In this document: in pieces, positions 1 to 7,100 of the stretch
Position numbering within the stretch: position 1 is the stretch's first letter
How the letters are laid out: every line of letters starts with the position of its first letter
From: Deltaproteobacteria bacterium
GTDB lineage: Bacteria; Bdellovibrionota_F; JAHFAK01
Assembly (NCBI GenBank): GCA_023250585.1
Contig: JAHFAK010000064.1
Location: 1 to 13,352, forward strand
Length of the DNA: 13,352 bases
Direction: 5' to 3'
Position numbers and translations under genes: made by a program
Notes under the pieces: generated by a model
Database searches by the model: none
What the model was told of the DNA's origin: nothing
What the model saw: the letters and a program-made list of their open reading frames with translations, nothing else

Positions 1-47
1 TAGTTGGCACATAAGTTGCATTTTATTAGTAGTCAGGATATCTATCA

Positions 48-53
48 TATAAT
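48..53 (+). promoter_or_regulatory. Possible -10 element upstream of the first lipoprotein gene
   Basis: A perfect TATAAT hexamer lies 26 bases before the ATG at 80. No convincing -35 box sits 16-18 bases upstream, so this is only a candidate. The purine-rich AAGGGTGG just before the gene (59-66) could act as the ribosome binding site, though its spacing to the ATG is long. The gene may instead be transcribed from outside the window. Confidence 0.3.
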
Positions 54-79
54 CGTACAAGGGTGGTGTAATATAACCT

Positions 80-1156
80 ATGAGAATGATACTTGTTTTT
101 TGTAGCATTGCTTTAAGTATTCTTGGCTGTAAACAGGTCAAAGACTCCTCAGTACCCGTGTTCCCTCAAGAGATAACGACACCTAATCCTTCGCTTTTTT
201 CCGCTCCGTGTGCTGAATCTCAATTTCCTATTCTTTGTAAAGCTGAACTCGATATTCAAACCGTAAAAGCACATGCAGAAGTGCCATCAATTCCGACTAC
301 TCCATCGGTCACCGTACCAGTATCGACACCGCCATTAGTACAAGAAAAATCGAGTGAGCCGAATAATTCTCCACCAACAATGCCTGTAGTTAATGCAGTA
401 CCAGCAGCTATGAAAGAAGAAACAGTTGAGGAAAGTGTAAAAGAAACGGAAGTCCCGCTTCAGCCACAAACAGATTATTCTTTACCGCCTCCGGCATCCC
501 AACAGAATCAATCAGTACCTTCTGTTCCTGAAAATCAGATCCCGGAACCTCAAAACACTGAAGCACAAAAAACCATACTTATTACAGGACCATCTACAGA
601 TAACAGCCAGACGCGCAATGTCCCAACTAAGATTTTAGCGCCATCAATTCTTTCAAGCCCCAATGCCATTGAATCAGTCGATACATCCTTGACGCTCTAT
701 GCTTCAGCCGAAGAACGCCAGCTTATGGTGAGTAAGTGGTGCATTGATGGAACTACATTTATCAATAAACATTTTTCGGATGGATTACATATACATGAAA
801 GAACGTATAGAAATAGTGAAGTAGCAAAGCATTGTGCTCATTTTGAAGATGGGACATTATCAAAAAGATTTGTCCAATTTTCTATATATCTCGATGCAGG
901 CGAATTATATGGTAAAGTTTCATATTGGAAAAATGATAATTTAATGACAAAAATTTTAAAAGAGAATGGACAGTACCCTCGTAAATATATTGAGAAATAT
1001 GATAGGTATCAGCACGGTTTTTTTGTAGTAGAAGATACGATTCCTCAAATGCCTCATTTCGATGGATTTGATATTATTTATTATTGGAAAACTAAAGAAC
1101 GGAAATTACTTATTGGTAATCGTATTGAAACTGATGTAGCTTATAGTGGAGAATAA
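80..1156 (+). CDS. Proline-rich probable lipoprotein, function unknown
   Basis: The 358-residue product opens with a short hydrophobic signal ending in S-I-L-G-C, a usable lipobox, so Cys17 is the likely lipidated residue and the protein is probably anchored to a membrane outside the cytoplasm. Residues about 25-195 are low-complexity and rich in Pro, Ser, Thr, Gln and Glu, which looks like a long disordered spacer. A folded C-terminal domain follows at about residues 210-358. It is rich in aromatic and charged residues (for example KWCIDG, HCAHFEDGT, YGKVSYWK) and has a Cys pair near residues 221 and 253. I do not recognise this domain. The architecture suggests a surface or periplasmic protein holding a small domain away from the membrane on a flexible arm. 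The stop is 3 bases from the next gene, so the two are probably cotranscribed. Confidence 0.8.
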   Translation: MRMILVFCSIALSILGCKQVKDSSVPVFPQEITTPNPSLFSAPCAESQFPILCKAELDIQTVKAHAEVPSIPTTPSVTVPVSTPPLVQEKSSEPNNSPPTMPVVNAVPAAMKEETVEESVKETEVPLQPQTDYSLPPPASQQNQSVPSVPENQIPEPQNTEAQKTILITGPSTDNSQTRNVPTKILAPSILSSPNAIESVDTSLTLYASAEERQLMVSKWCIDGTTFINKHFSDGLHIHERTYRNSEVAKHCAHFEDGTLSKRFVQFSIYLDAGELYGKVSYWKNDNLMTKILKENGQYPRKYIEKYDRYQHGFFVVEDTIPQMPHFDGFDIIYYWKTKERKLLIGNRIETDVAYSGE

Positions 1157-1159
1157 TAT

Positions 1160-1780
1160 ATGGAATTTTTTCTCGTTGCATTTACGGCAATTTTTGTAAT
1201 CATTGATCCTTTTGGGTGCGCGCCTATTTTTTTAGCCTTAGTAGAAGGGGCTCCGCGGTCGAAAATAAAAGTGATTGCTCTGCGGGCTTGTATAGTGAGT
1301 ATAGTAATTCTTGTTAGCCTTGCGTTCACGGGGACATTCATTTTTCAACTCATTGGCATTACCATTCCCGCATTTCGTATTGCTGGTGGTGTTGTTCTTG
1401 CTATGGTTGGTATTACCATGCTCAATGTTCGTACGGAGAGAATTAGGACCTCAGAAGAAGAGGAGGCTGAAGCAACTCGACTGGAAGATGTATCAATCAT
1501 TCCTCTTGCAATGCCACTTCTCGCTGGTCCTGGCTCGATTACAACTGTTATTGTAATGATGAGTAAAGCGGATACATTTTTGAAAGCTATTCAAGTTATC
1601 AGTTCTATTGTTATTGTTCTTGGCCTTACCTATATAATTCTCATTTATTCACGTGTTCTTTTACGTTTTTTGGGAAGTATCGGTATCCGAGTGATTAGCC
1701 GAATTATGGGATTATTCTTGCTGGCTCTTGCCTGCCAATTCATTATTGATGGTGTGTTGGAAGTAATGAAGAAGAGATGA
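1160..1780 (+). CDS. MarC-family integral membrane protein (UPF0056)
   Basis: The 206-residue length is typical of the MarC/UPF0056 family. The family signatures are visible: DPFGCAPIFLAL near residues 16-27, and PLAMPLLAGPGSI near residues 111-123. The hydrophobic profile suggests about six membrane segments, with a charged Glu-rich cytoplasmic loop near residues 92-106. Family members are inner-membrane proteins. The original link to multiple antibiotic resistance was not upheld and no transport substrate is established, so no specific function is claimed. GTGGAG at 1147-1152, inside the end of the previous gene, is a plausible ribosome binding site, which supports coupling to the lipoprotein gene. 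The TGA stop is one base from the end of convergent prfB. Confidence 0.93.
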   Translation: MEFFLVAFTAIFVIIDPFGCAPIFLALVEGAPRSKIKVIALRACIVSIVILVSLAFTGTFIFQLIGITIPAFRIAGGVVLAMVGITMLNVRTERIRTSEEEEAEATRLEDVSIIPLAMPLLAGPGSITTVIVMMSKADTFLKAIQVISSIVIVLGLTYIILIYSRVLLRFLGSIGIRVISRIMGLFLLALACQFIIDGVLEVMKKR

Positions 1781-1781
1781 G

Positions 1782-2882
1782 TCATGCTTTCTTCACAAGT
1801 CGGGTGAACAAAAACTTCTCAATAAAGTTGTCCAGCTCTCCATCAAGTACCTTCTGGACATTACCTTCTTCGTATCCGGTTCGATGATCTTTGATCAATT
1901 GATATGGCTGAAGTACGTATGATCTAATTTGGCTGCCCCAGGAAATATCTTTTTTTTCTCCTTCTTTTTTTGCAAGCTCTTCTTCTTTTTTTTCTCGTTC
2001 AAGTTGGTAAAGTTTTGCTTTGAGAATTTTCATGGCAGTTGCTCTGTTTTTATGTTGCGAGCGTTCATTTTGGCAGGCAACGACGGTATTGGTTGGAATA
2101 TGTGTAATCCGGACCGCTGAATCAGTGACATTAACATGCTGTCCACCAGCGCCACTTGAGCGATACGTATCAATCCGTAAATCACTTTCATTGATTTCTA
2201 TTTCAATATCATCTTCAACTTCGGGATACACATACACTGAGGCAAATGAAGTATGTCGACGTTTATTTGAATCAAAAGGAGAAATTCGTACGAGGCGGTG
2301 AACGCCAATTTCGGCTTTTAAAAAACCATATGCATAATTCCCTGAAATCGTAAACGTCACATTTTTAAATCCAGCTCCATCGCCCGGAAGTGAGTCAATA
2401 ACGTCTGACCTAAAACCTTTTTGTTCTGCATATCTGAGATACATTCGTAAGAGCATTGATGCCCAATCGCATGATTCTGTTCCCCCGGCGCCAGCATTAA
2501 TACTCATAATTGCATTGTTTATATCGTGTTCATCAGAGAGCATTGAATGAAATTCTAAATCGTGAATATCTTTTTCAAGCTGAGTGAGTTTTGTTTCTAA
2601 TTCTTGGGCGAGTGTTTCATCTTCACGTGCTAGATCAGCAAATTCGGAAATATCTTGTAACTCAACTTTTATTTTTTCTATTTTTGTAATTTCTTCTTCA
2701 AGCCGAGCTTTATTTTGTAAAGTACTTTTGGCTTTTTCCTGATTCTTCCAAAAGTCGTCTTTAATGCTTTCTTCATCAAGGCGGGCTACGTCCATTTTTT
2801 TAGTATCAATGGAAAGATATTGCCAAAGTTGACCGAGCTTTTCGTGCAACTTTTGTATAATTGGATCTAAATTATCATTCAT
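1782..2882 (-). CDS. prfB: Peptide chain release factor 2, frameshift-free form
   Basis: This 366-residue protein is class I release factor 2, which recognises UGA and UAA and triggers hydrolysis of peptidyl-tRNA on the ribosome. The stop-codon-reading tripeptide SPF is at residues 201-203, where RF1 would have a PxT motif, and the catalytic GGQ is at 246-248 within RSSGAGGQHVN. The N-terminal third is a charged helical domain, as expected. Length matches the family. Most bacterial prfB genes carry an in-frame UGA near codon 25 that needs a +1 frameshift. Here the equivalent place reads TAT CTT TCC (codons 22-24) and continues in frame, so that autoregulation is absent. The gene starts inside the last codons of the carotenoid gene (8-base overlap), implying cotranscription and coupling. 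Its presence supports UGA being a stop codon in this organism. Confidence 0.97.
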   Translation of the reverse strand: MNDNLDPIIQKLHEKLGQLWQYLSIDTKKMDVARLDEESIKDDFWKNQEKAKSTLQNKARLEEEITKIEKIKVELQDISEFADLAREDETLAQELETKLTQLEKDIHDLEFHSMLSDEHDINNAIMSINAGAGGTESCDWASMLLRMYLRYAEQKGFRSDVIDSLPGDGAGFKNVTFTISGNYAYGFLKAEIGVHRLVRISPFDSNKRRHTSFASVYVYPEVEDDIEIEINESDLRIDTYRSSGAGGQHVNVTDSAVRITHIPTNTVVACQNERSQHKNRATAMKILKAKLYQLEREKKEEELAKKEGEKKDISWGSQIRSYVLQPYQLIKDHRTGYEEGNVQKVLDGELDNFIEKFLFTRLVKKA

Positions 2883-3636
2883 AGTGTTTCTTGTACGCTT
2901 TTATAATCCAATAGGCGAGAGGAATAAAGAGGAAAATATCAACAAAACCCATACGTGGCTCTTTGATAGAGAAAGCAATTCCAATATGAAAGATAACAAT
3001 AACAAAATAGAAAATAAGCGTAGCGATATGAACATTTTTTTCATATGTTTGTGGAAACGGAATTTTTTTTAACAACAATCGATCAATGATTTGAAATATA
3101 AGTATTGTTATAAAACAAACAAAATACCAACCTAAGAAATTTGAGATCGGGACATCAAAATACAAACCAGGATATTCGTAGTAATATATTTTTCCTAAAA
3201 ACCACCGGTCTCCCAAGTGTGCGATAGGATCAACAATAATATCGACAAATGTTACCAAAAAAGGAGTAAGTAAAAGTACAAAAGGAGAGTGTCTTATTGT
3301 TAAAGGAGGTTTCTTTTTGTAGGCAGCGATAATAAAAGTTGCGAGTGTAAATCCTGCGAATGAAAGAAAAGCAAAGGACAGTGAATCCCAAAAAGGGACA
3401 TTTGAAATATAGAGTTCGTGAGGATTTTTATTAATGTAATGATATAATCCAAAAGGAAAACCATTGCGTGTTGAAGAATACTCACAAATAAATGCAGTTA
3501 AGTATCCAATAATCCAAAAAATGATTGTCCGAATAGTTCCAATATAGTAATACGCAATGATGAGCGCAACGGCAGTGTAAAAGAAAACATACGGACGAGA
3601 TTGTATAGTAGAAATTAACAGTGAAATAATATACAT
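2875..3636 (-). CDS. Carotenoid biosynthesis membrane protein, CruF-like (DUF422/COG2324)
   Basis: The 253-residue protein is strongly hydrophobic with roughly seven predicted membrane segments. It shows the conserved pattern of the Caroten_synth/CruF family: EYSSTRNGFPFGLYHY near residues 52-67, a DIIVDPIAHLGDRWF block near 130-144, and GLYFDVPISNFLGWY near 152-168. Characterised relatives are carotenoid hydratases acting on bacterioruberin- or gamma-carotene-type substrates (bisanhydrobacterioruberin hydratase, 1',2'-hydratase CruF). The family call is reasonably firm, but the exact substrate is not known. No crtB, crtI or other carotenoid gene lies in the window, so the pathway context is missing. 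It is the upstream partner of prfB, overlapping it by 8 bases. No clear ribosome binding site precedes the start, and the 38-bp inverted repeat lies immediately upstream. Confidence 0.8.
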   Translation of the reverse strand: MYIISLLISTIQSRPYVFFYTAVALIIAYYYIGTIRTIIFWIIGYLTAFICEYSSTRNGFPFGLYHYINKNPHELYISNVPFWDSLSFAFLSFAGFTLATFIIAAYKKKPPLTIRHSPFVLLLTPFLVTFVDIIVDPIAHLGDRWFLGKIYYYEYPGLYFDVPISNFLGWYFVCFITILIFQIIDRLLLKKIPFPQTYEKNVHIATLIFYFVIVIFHIGIAFSIKEPRMGFVDIFLFIPLAYWIIKAYKKHYE

Positions 3637-3643
3637 AGTGCTC

Positions 3644-3758
3644 AGCGGGTGTTTTTATCTTCTGTTTTTATTTTACAAAGATCGCGCTTTCCTGTTCTTA
3701 AAATTATTATGGAAGCGACGTCTTTGTAAAATAAAAACAGAAGATAAAAACACCCGCT
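3644..3758. repeat. Perfect 38-bp inverted repeat with 39-base centre
   Basis: Bases 3644-3681 and 3721-3758 are exact reverse complements over 38 positions. The outer ends read AGCGGGTG and CACCCGCT. The 39-base centre can pair partly again (CGCTTTCC against GGAAGCG). The element fills almost the whole gap between the FHA gene and the carotenoid gene, both on the minus strand. It could end FHA transcription or insulate the downstream unit. However, the arms are much longer and more AT-rich than a usual Rho-independent terminator, so a small mobile palindrome (MITE-like) is equally likely. No clear target-site duplication is visible. Confidence 0.85.
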
Positions 3759-3760
3759 CG

Positions 3761-4225
3761 TTATTCTTCTTCAATAAAACTAAATTTGATTTCCGTTTTA
3801 CCTAAAACAATAATTTCACCGCCATGTAAGGTGGTACAGTCTATTGTTTTTCCATTGATATATGTGCCGTTGGTAGAAGCAAGATCAACCAGCCCGGCAA
3901 TGTCTTCGCCAAAAAATATCATCGCATGTGCACGTGAGAGTTCTTGATCATCGAGAATAAAGTCAGTCGTTCGGCGGTATGGATTTTGGATTTGTTTCGT
4001 ATTTTTAATTTTTTTCTTTGGATTCAGAAAGGCATTAATCTTAGACATTTTCTTTTCTTCAAGATCAAGGTCTAATGTTCTATCCATTACATAGGTATCA
4101 TCGGCTTGGAAATCGTTTTCATCGATACTTCTTCCAATTAACTTACACGTGTCGTATTTAATCAGCGCAAGTTTTCCTTGATTTTTTCCGCTTATTACTT
4201 GAATTAGTCCATGCTTTTTGTTCAT
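3761..4225 (-). CDS. FHA-domain protein with an insertion between the GR and SxxH motifs
   Basis: This 154-residue cytoplasmic-looking protein has no signal peptide or membrane segment. Forkhead-associated domains bind phosphothreonine peptides. The conserved FHA residues are present: LIGRS (residues 29-33), LSRAHA (96-101), DLASTNGTYINGK (114-126) and a closing GGEIIVLGKTEIKF stretch (135-148). The GR to S-x-x-H distance is about 65 residues, much longer than the usual span of roughly 20. The extra stretch (about residues 40-86) is acidic at first (DRTLDLDLEE) and then basic (PKKKIKNTK). It may be a loop or a regulatory segment. AAAGG in the minus-strand leader supports the ATG chosen. No Ser/Thr kinase or phosphatase lies in the window, so the partner is unknown. 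Confidence 0.85.
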   Translation of the reverse strand: MNKKHGLIQVISGKNQGKLALIKYDTCKLIGRSIDENDFQADDTYVMDRTLDLDLEEKKMSKINAFLNPKKKIKNTKQIQNPYRRTTDFILDDQELSRAHAMIFFGEDIAGLVDLASTNGTYINGKTIDCTTLHGGEIIVLGKTEIKFSFIEEE

Positions 4226-4239
4226 AGTTGCCTTTCAAT

Positions 4240-4363
4240 ATACTAAGGTGCATTCAAACGCTAACTGCGTTGGCTTCGTCGGAGGCTCCTCGACGTATTA
4301 GCATATACGCCTGTGTCGCCTTCTCCTTGCCGCCTTGTTATCATTTTGAATCCACCTTAGTAT
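4240..4363. repeat. Imperfect terminal inverted repeat element (about 124 bp)
   Basis: The arms at 4240-4258 and 4345-4363 are reverse complements over 19 positions with one mismatch (core ACTAAGGTG and CACCTTAGT). The interior is visibly more GC-rich than its surroundings and holds a smaller hairpin (CGTAT and ATACG around 4295-4310). It fills the divergent gap between the FHA gene and panE. An open reading frame runs through it into panE from 4228, but the translated repeat resembles nothing in KPR proteins and is Arg/Ser/Ala-rich, so it is judged non-coding. The layout suggests a MITE-like or REP-like palindrome. It could also carry promoter or folding signals for either neighbour. Confidence 0.7.
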
Positions 4364-4377
4364 TACATACTAAAGAA

Positions 4378-5193
4378 ATGCGAGTAAATAAAATTTTAAA
4401 CACAAAATACAATGAGTTCATTATTATTGGGAATGGGGCGGTGGGGAGTTTTTTGCATTCTCTCTTAGACGATTCTTTTCGGTTATTAGGAAAAAAAGAT
4501 CCATTGGAGATTTCTGACAATTCACTCATTATTATTGCTACAAAAGCGTATGATCTTGAGAATATTTTATCACAATTCAACCGAACTCATTTCCCTGAAA
4601 TTATACTCGTTCAAAATGGTTATTTAGATGATATCATTGCTCCATATCCATTTGCTTTTTTCCGATTACTTCTCGATTTTGGCATCGAGAAAGAAAATAA
4701 TGAATTTCAAGTCCATGGTACGGGGGCATTTTATACCGATCACTATGCAGTGTATCAGATGCTCATGTCGAAAGCTGCTACATACTATTGTGAAGATACC
4801 CTGTGTATGAGATGGAAGAAGCTGATCACGAATTCTGTTATTAATCCAATAAGTGCTCTCTATAATGTTAAAAATAAAGATATTTTTCAGTATGATACTC
4901 TCATAATGAATATTATAGATGAAGGATTACATATTGCTAATGTCTTTCTTAAGCCTGAATTGACATATAAGGAAGCGCATGATTATGTATGCTCGGTTAT
5001 GACCAAAACAGGGAGCAACTCGTCCTCGATGTTACAAGATATACACAAACGAAAAAAGACAGAAATTGAATGCATTAATGGAGCATTAATTCGACTGGGA
5101 AAACACTATGGAATGTCTGTTTCTACCAATCAGCTTTTATATGATCAGGTAAAAAATTTAGAGAAGTCTTATCTATGCTCAGAAAAGTATTAG
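4378..5193 (+). CDS. panE: 2-dehydropantoate 2-reductase (ketopantoate reductase, KPR)
   Basis: The enzyme reduces ketopantoate to pantoate with NAD(P)H, the second step towards coenzyme A. With the ATG at 4378 the product is 271 residues, somewhat short for the family. The Rossmann dinucleotide motif GNGAVG is at residues 18-23, followed by the ATKAYD block (54-59). The C-terminal domain has WKKLITNSVINPISALYNVK (146-165), which includes the probable catalytic Lys148 and the conserved Asn residues. A later SSMLQDI...KTEIECINGAL stretch is typical of KPR. A longer in-frame start at 4228 is rejected because it would translate the palindromic repeat upstream and leave about 65 residues before the nucleotide fold. 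The Shine-Dalgarno signal is weak. The gene overlaps panD by 19 bases and is the first gene of the CoA operon. Confidence 0.93.
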   Translation: MRVNKILNTKYNEFIIIGNGAVGSFLHSLLDDSFRLLGKKDPLEISDNSLIIIATKAYDLENILSQFNRTHFPEIILVQNGYLDDIIAPYPFAFFRLLLDFGIEKENNEFQVHGTGAFYTDHYAVYQMLMSKAATYYCEDTLCMRWKKLITNSVINPISALYNVKNKDIFQYDTLIMNIIDEGLHIANVFLKPELTYKEAHDYVCSVMTKTGSNSSSMLQDIHKRKKTEIECINGALIRLGKHYGMSVSTNQLLYDQVKNLEKSYLCSEKY

Positions 5194-5534
5194 TATCAAA
5201 ATTACATCGAGCACGTGTTACTGACCGAGATACAAGTTACGAAGGTAGCATTACTATTGATGAATCTCTCATGCGACAGGCTCAGCTTCGTCCATATGTA
5301 GATGTTGAGATTTATAATGTGCATAATGGAGCGCGGTTTAATACATATGTAATTCCCGGTGGAACAGGCGAAATTGTTGTTAATGGTGCAGCTGCACGTC
5401 TTGTTGAACGAAATGATCCGATTATTATTTGTCATTATGGATATCTTACCGATGAAGAACTGGGTATTCACAAACCAACCATAATTCTTCTCAATGAGAA
5501 CAATGAAATCATCCGAAAACCTCAGAGCATATAA
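5175..5534 (+). CDS. panD: Aspartate 1-decarboxylase, pyruvoyl type (bacterial PanD)
   Basis: PanD decarboxylates aspartate to beta-alanine. It is made as a proenzyme that cleaves itself at a Gly-Ser bond, turning the Ser into the pyruvoyl cofactor. Here the bond is Gly24-Ser25 in SYEGSITID. Other active-site residues sit at the usual numbers: Lys9, Tyr22, Arg54, Thr57, Tyr58, and the NGAAARL block at 70-76. The 119-residue length is normal. This is clearly the bacterial small-protein family, not the PLP-dependent decarboxylase used by many archaea, which matters because the next-but-one genes are archaeal in type. The gene overlaps panE by 19 bases and panB by 41, so expression is probably tightly coupled. 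Confidence 0.97.
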   Translation: MLRKVLVSKLHRARVTDRDTSYEGSITIDESLMRQAQLRPYVDVEIYNVHNGARFNTYVIPGGTGEIVVNGAAARLVERNDPIIICHYGYLTDEELGIHKPTIILLNENNEIIRKPQSI

Positions 5535-6270
5535 AAATGGCCGTAAGATTGTAAGTATTACTGCCTATGATTATTTCAGCGCGAGGTACGCAGCACAAGC
5601 AGAAGTAGATTTTATTTTAGTTGGCGATTCACTTGGCTGTGTCATTAAAGGTGAAAAAGATACCAAAAATGTTACCATTGAAGAAGTTGCGTATCACACA
5701 CGATGTGTACGAAAAGGCGCTCCTCATATGCTTATTGCTGCTGATCTTCCTATTAATACTTATAGAACTAAAGATGATGCGCTCAAGAATAGCAAGATTC
5801 TTATACAAGCGGGTGCTGATCTTGTTAAGCCAGAAGGCTATTGCCACGAAGTTATCGAATGTTTAATTCAGAATGGATTTCGTGTTATTGGTCATCTTGG
5901 TTTTACCGCGCAGCATTTTGATAGCCCGCGCGTTTTAGGAAAAAATAATGAATCGTACAATGAAATTATTGCTCATGCGAAAAGTTTGGATAGTCTAGGC
6001 ATTGAAGTTCTTATCCTTGAATGCATTGTTGAATCGCTTGCTGCTACTCTTACAAAGCAAGTCGGCGCACTTACCATTGGTATTGGCGCGGGTGCTGCAT
6101 GCGATGGACAAATTTTAGTTTTTCATGATGTGCTTGGATTCGACGTGGGATTCAAACCTCGCTTTTTAAAAAAATACAGAAATATGGAAAAAGAAATGAT
6201 TGATGGAATTAAAGAATATCGTGATGAAGTCATTAATGGAGAATTTCCGAAAAAGGAGTATACGTATTGA
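5494..6270 (+). CDS. panB: 3-methyl-2-oxobutanoate hydroxymethyltransferase (KPHMT)
   Basis: PanB transfers a hydroxymethyl group from 5,10-methylene-tetrahydrofolate to alpha-ketoisovalerate, giving ketopantoate, the committed step. The 258-residue protein has the family landmarks: TAYDYFSA, LVGDSLG with metal ligand Asp45, ADLPI with Asp84, LVKPEG with Lys112 and Glu114, GHLGFTAQ, LECI with the likely catalytic Glu176, and IGIGAGAACDGQILVFHD. From the ATG at 5494, Asp45, Asp84 and Lys112 fall at the same numbers as in the E. coli enzyme. A second ATG at 5503 is also possible. The start lies 41 bases inside panD in another frame, a long overlap for unrelated folds. The stop overlaps the TTG start of the kinase gene. 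Confidence 0.97.
   Translation: MRTMKSSENLRAYKNGRKIVSITAYDYFSARYAAQAEVDFILVGDSLGCVIKGEKDTKNVTIEEVAYHTRCVRKGAPHMLIAADLPINTYRTKDDALKNSKILIQAGADLVKPEGYCHEVIECLIQNGFRVIGHLGFTAQHFDSPRVLGKNNESYNEIIAHAKSLDSLGIEVLILECIVESLAATLTKQVGALTIGIGAGAACDGQILVFHDVLGFDVGFKPRFLKKYRNMEKEMIDGIKEYRDEVINGEFPKKEYTY
6253..6258 (+). promoter_or_regulatory. Strong Shine-Dalgarno site for the TTG-started kinase gene
   Basis: AAGGAG lies 8 bases before the TTG at 6267, within the last codons of panB. It is the clearest ribosome binding site in the operon and decides the non-ATG start. The TTGA junction overlaps the panB stop codon, so reinitiation by ribosomes finishing panB is likely. Confidence 0.75.
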
Positions 6271-7100
6271 AACCATATCTTGCATTTTCGCCCGGAAGCA
6301 TTAGCACAATTTTTTCCCCATATTTTGATAATGACATACTCAAAACCGGATCACTGGGATTGAGTTTTACTATAGATCAAGGAGTATTCTGCGACATACA
6401 GGTATCAGAAGACGAAGGAACTTTTTTTAATAATCGTCATATGCACATTTCGGCTGTTGATTATGTTGCGCATGCACTTGCTCCATCTCCTGTTTCGATT
6501 TATTTTAGAACGTCACTTCCGATTGGTAGTGGATTTGGTGTGAGCGCTGCATGTGCACTGTCATGTGCCTTTGCACTCAACCGATTTTTTGATTTAGGAC
6601 AAAGCGAAGAAGAGCTTTTAAAAATTGCTCATGCAGCGGATGCTCTCTCTCGAACTGGTTTATCCGATGTTATCACGCAATATACTGGCGGTGTGATTTT
6701 ACGATATAAAAAAAATCATCCATTCGTAGTTAAATCTTTGCCAGGTTTTCATAACCAATCATTATGTGCCTATCTTGTAGATACGATCGAAACAAAGAAA
6801 GTATTACAAAACGAATCTCTCCTTTCACGAATTCAACAGGTAGGAGATTCAATTGTAGCAACTATTGATCAGCATGGCTTTGATTCAATCGATTCTTTAA
6901 TACGGGCGTCATATATTTTTTCTCAAGAATCCACATTGCTTAAAGAAGCAGGTCTTAAAGAAATTCTTGAAAAAATAAATTCGAAAAATGTTGAAGCAAG
7001 CATGATTATGTTGGGGAAAGCGTTCTTTTCTACTCAAGTATTTCCTGATTTCCATTGTATACCTATAAAAATGAGTGATGAGAGAACACGGTATTTATGA
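6267..7100 (+). CDS. Pantoate kinase, archaeal type (GHMP kinase superfamily)
   Basis: This 277-residue protein fits the GHMP-type pantoate kinase (PoK) known from archaea, which phosphorylates pantoate with ATP to 4-phosphopantoate. The GHMP ATP-binding loop is PIGSGFGVSAA (residues 85-95). The N-terminal SPGSISTIF and LKTGSLGLSFTIDQGV segments match the archaeal PoK pattern (a PxHxTxFF-like motif, then GSxGxGxxxxxGV). The DTIETKKVLQNE stretch (about 172-183) resembles the conserved threonine/lysine region of PoK. Position gives independent support: it sits between panB and the dedicated next enzyme of the archaeal route, with 4-base overlaps on both sides. Another small-molecule GHMP kinase is conceivable from sequence alone but unlikely in this setting. 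Start is TTG with a strong AAGGAG. Confidence 0.9.
   Translation: MKPYLAFSPGSISTIFSPYFDNDILKTGSLGLSFTIDQGVFCDIQVSEDEGTFFNNRHMHISAVDYVAHALAPSPVSIYFRTSLPIGSGFGVSAACALSCAFALNRFFDLGQSEEELLKIAHAADALSRTGLSDVITQYTGGVILRYKKNHPFVVKSLPGFHNQSLCAYLVDTIETKKVLQNESLLSRIQQVGDSIVATIDQHGFDSIDSLIRASYIFSQESTLLKEAGLKEILEKINSKNVEASMIMLGKAFFSTQVFPDFHCIPIKMSDERTRYL

Noticed and set aside
4346-4373. TTGAAT and TACTAA, 16 bases apart, as a promoter for panE
   Set aside because: The predicted transcript would begin at or after the ATG. The first hexamer is part of the repeat arm.
4228-4377. In-frame N-terminal extension of panE
   Set aside because: It translates the palindromic repeat. KPR proteins start a few residues before the GxGxxG fold, as the ATG at 4378 does.
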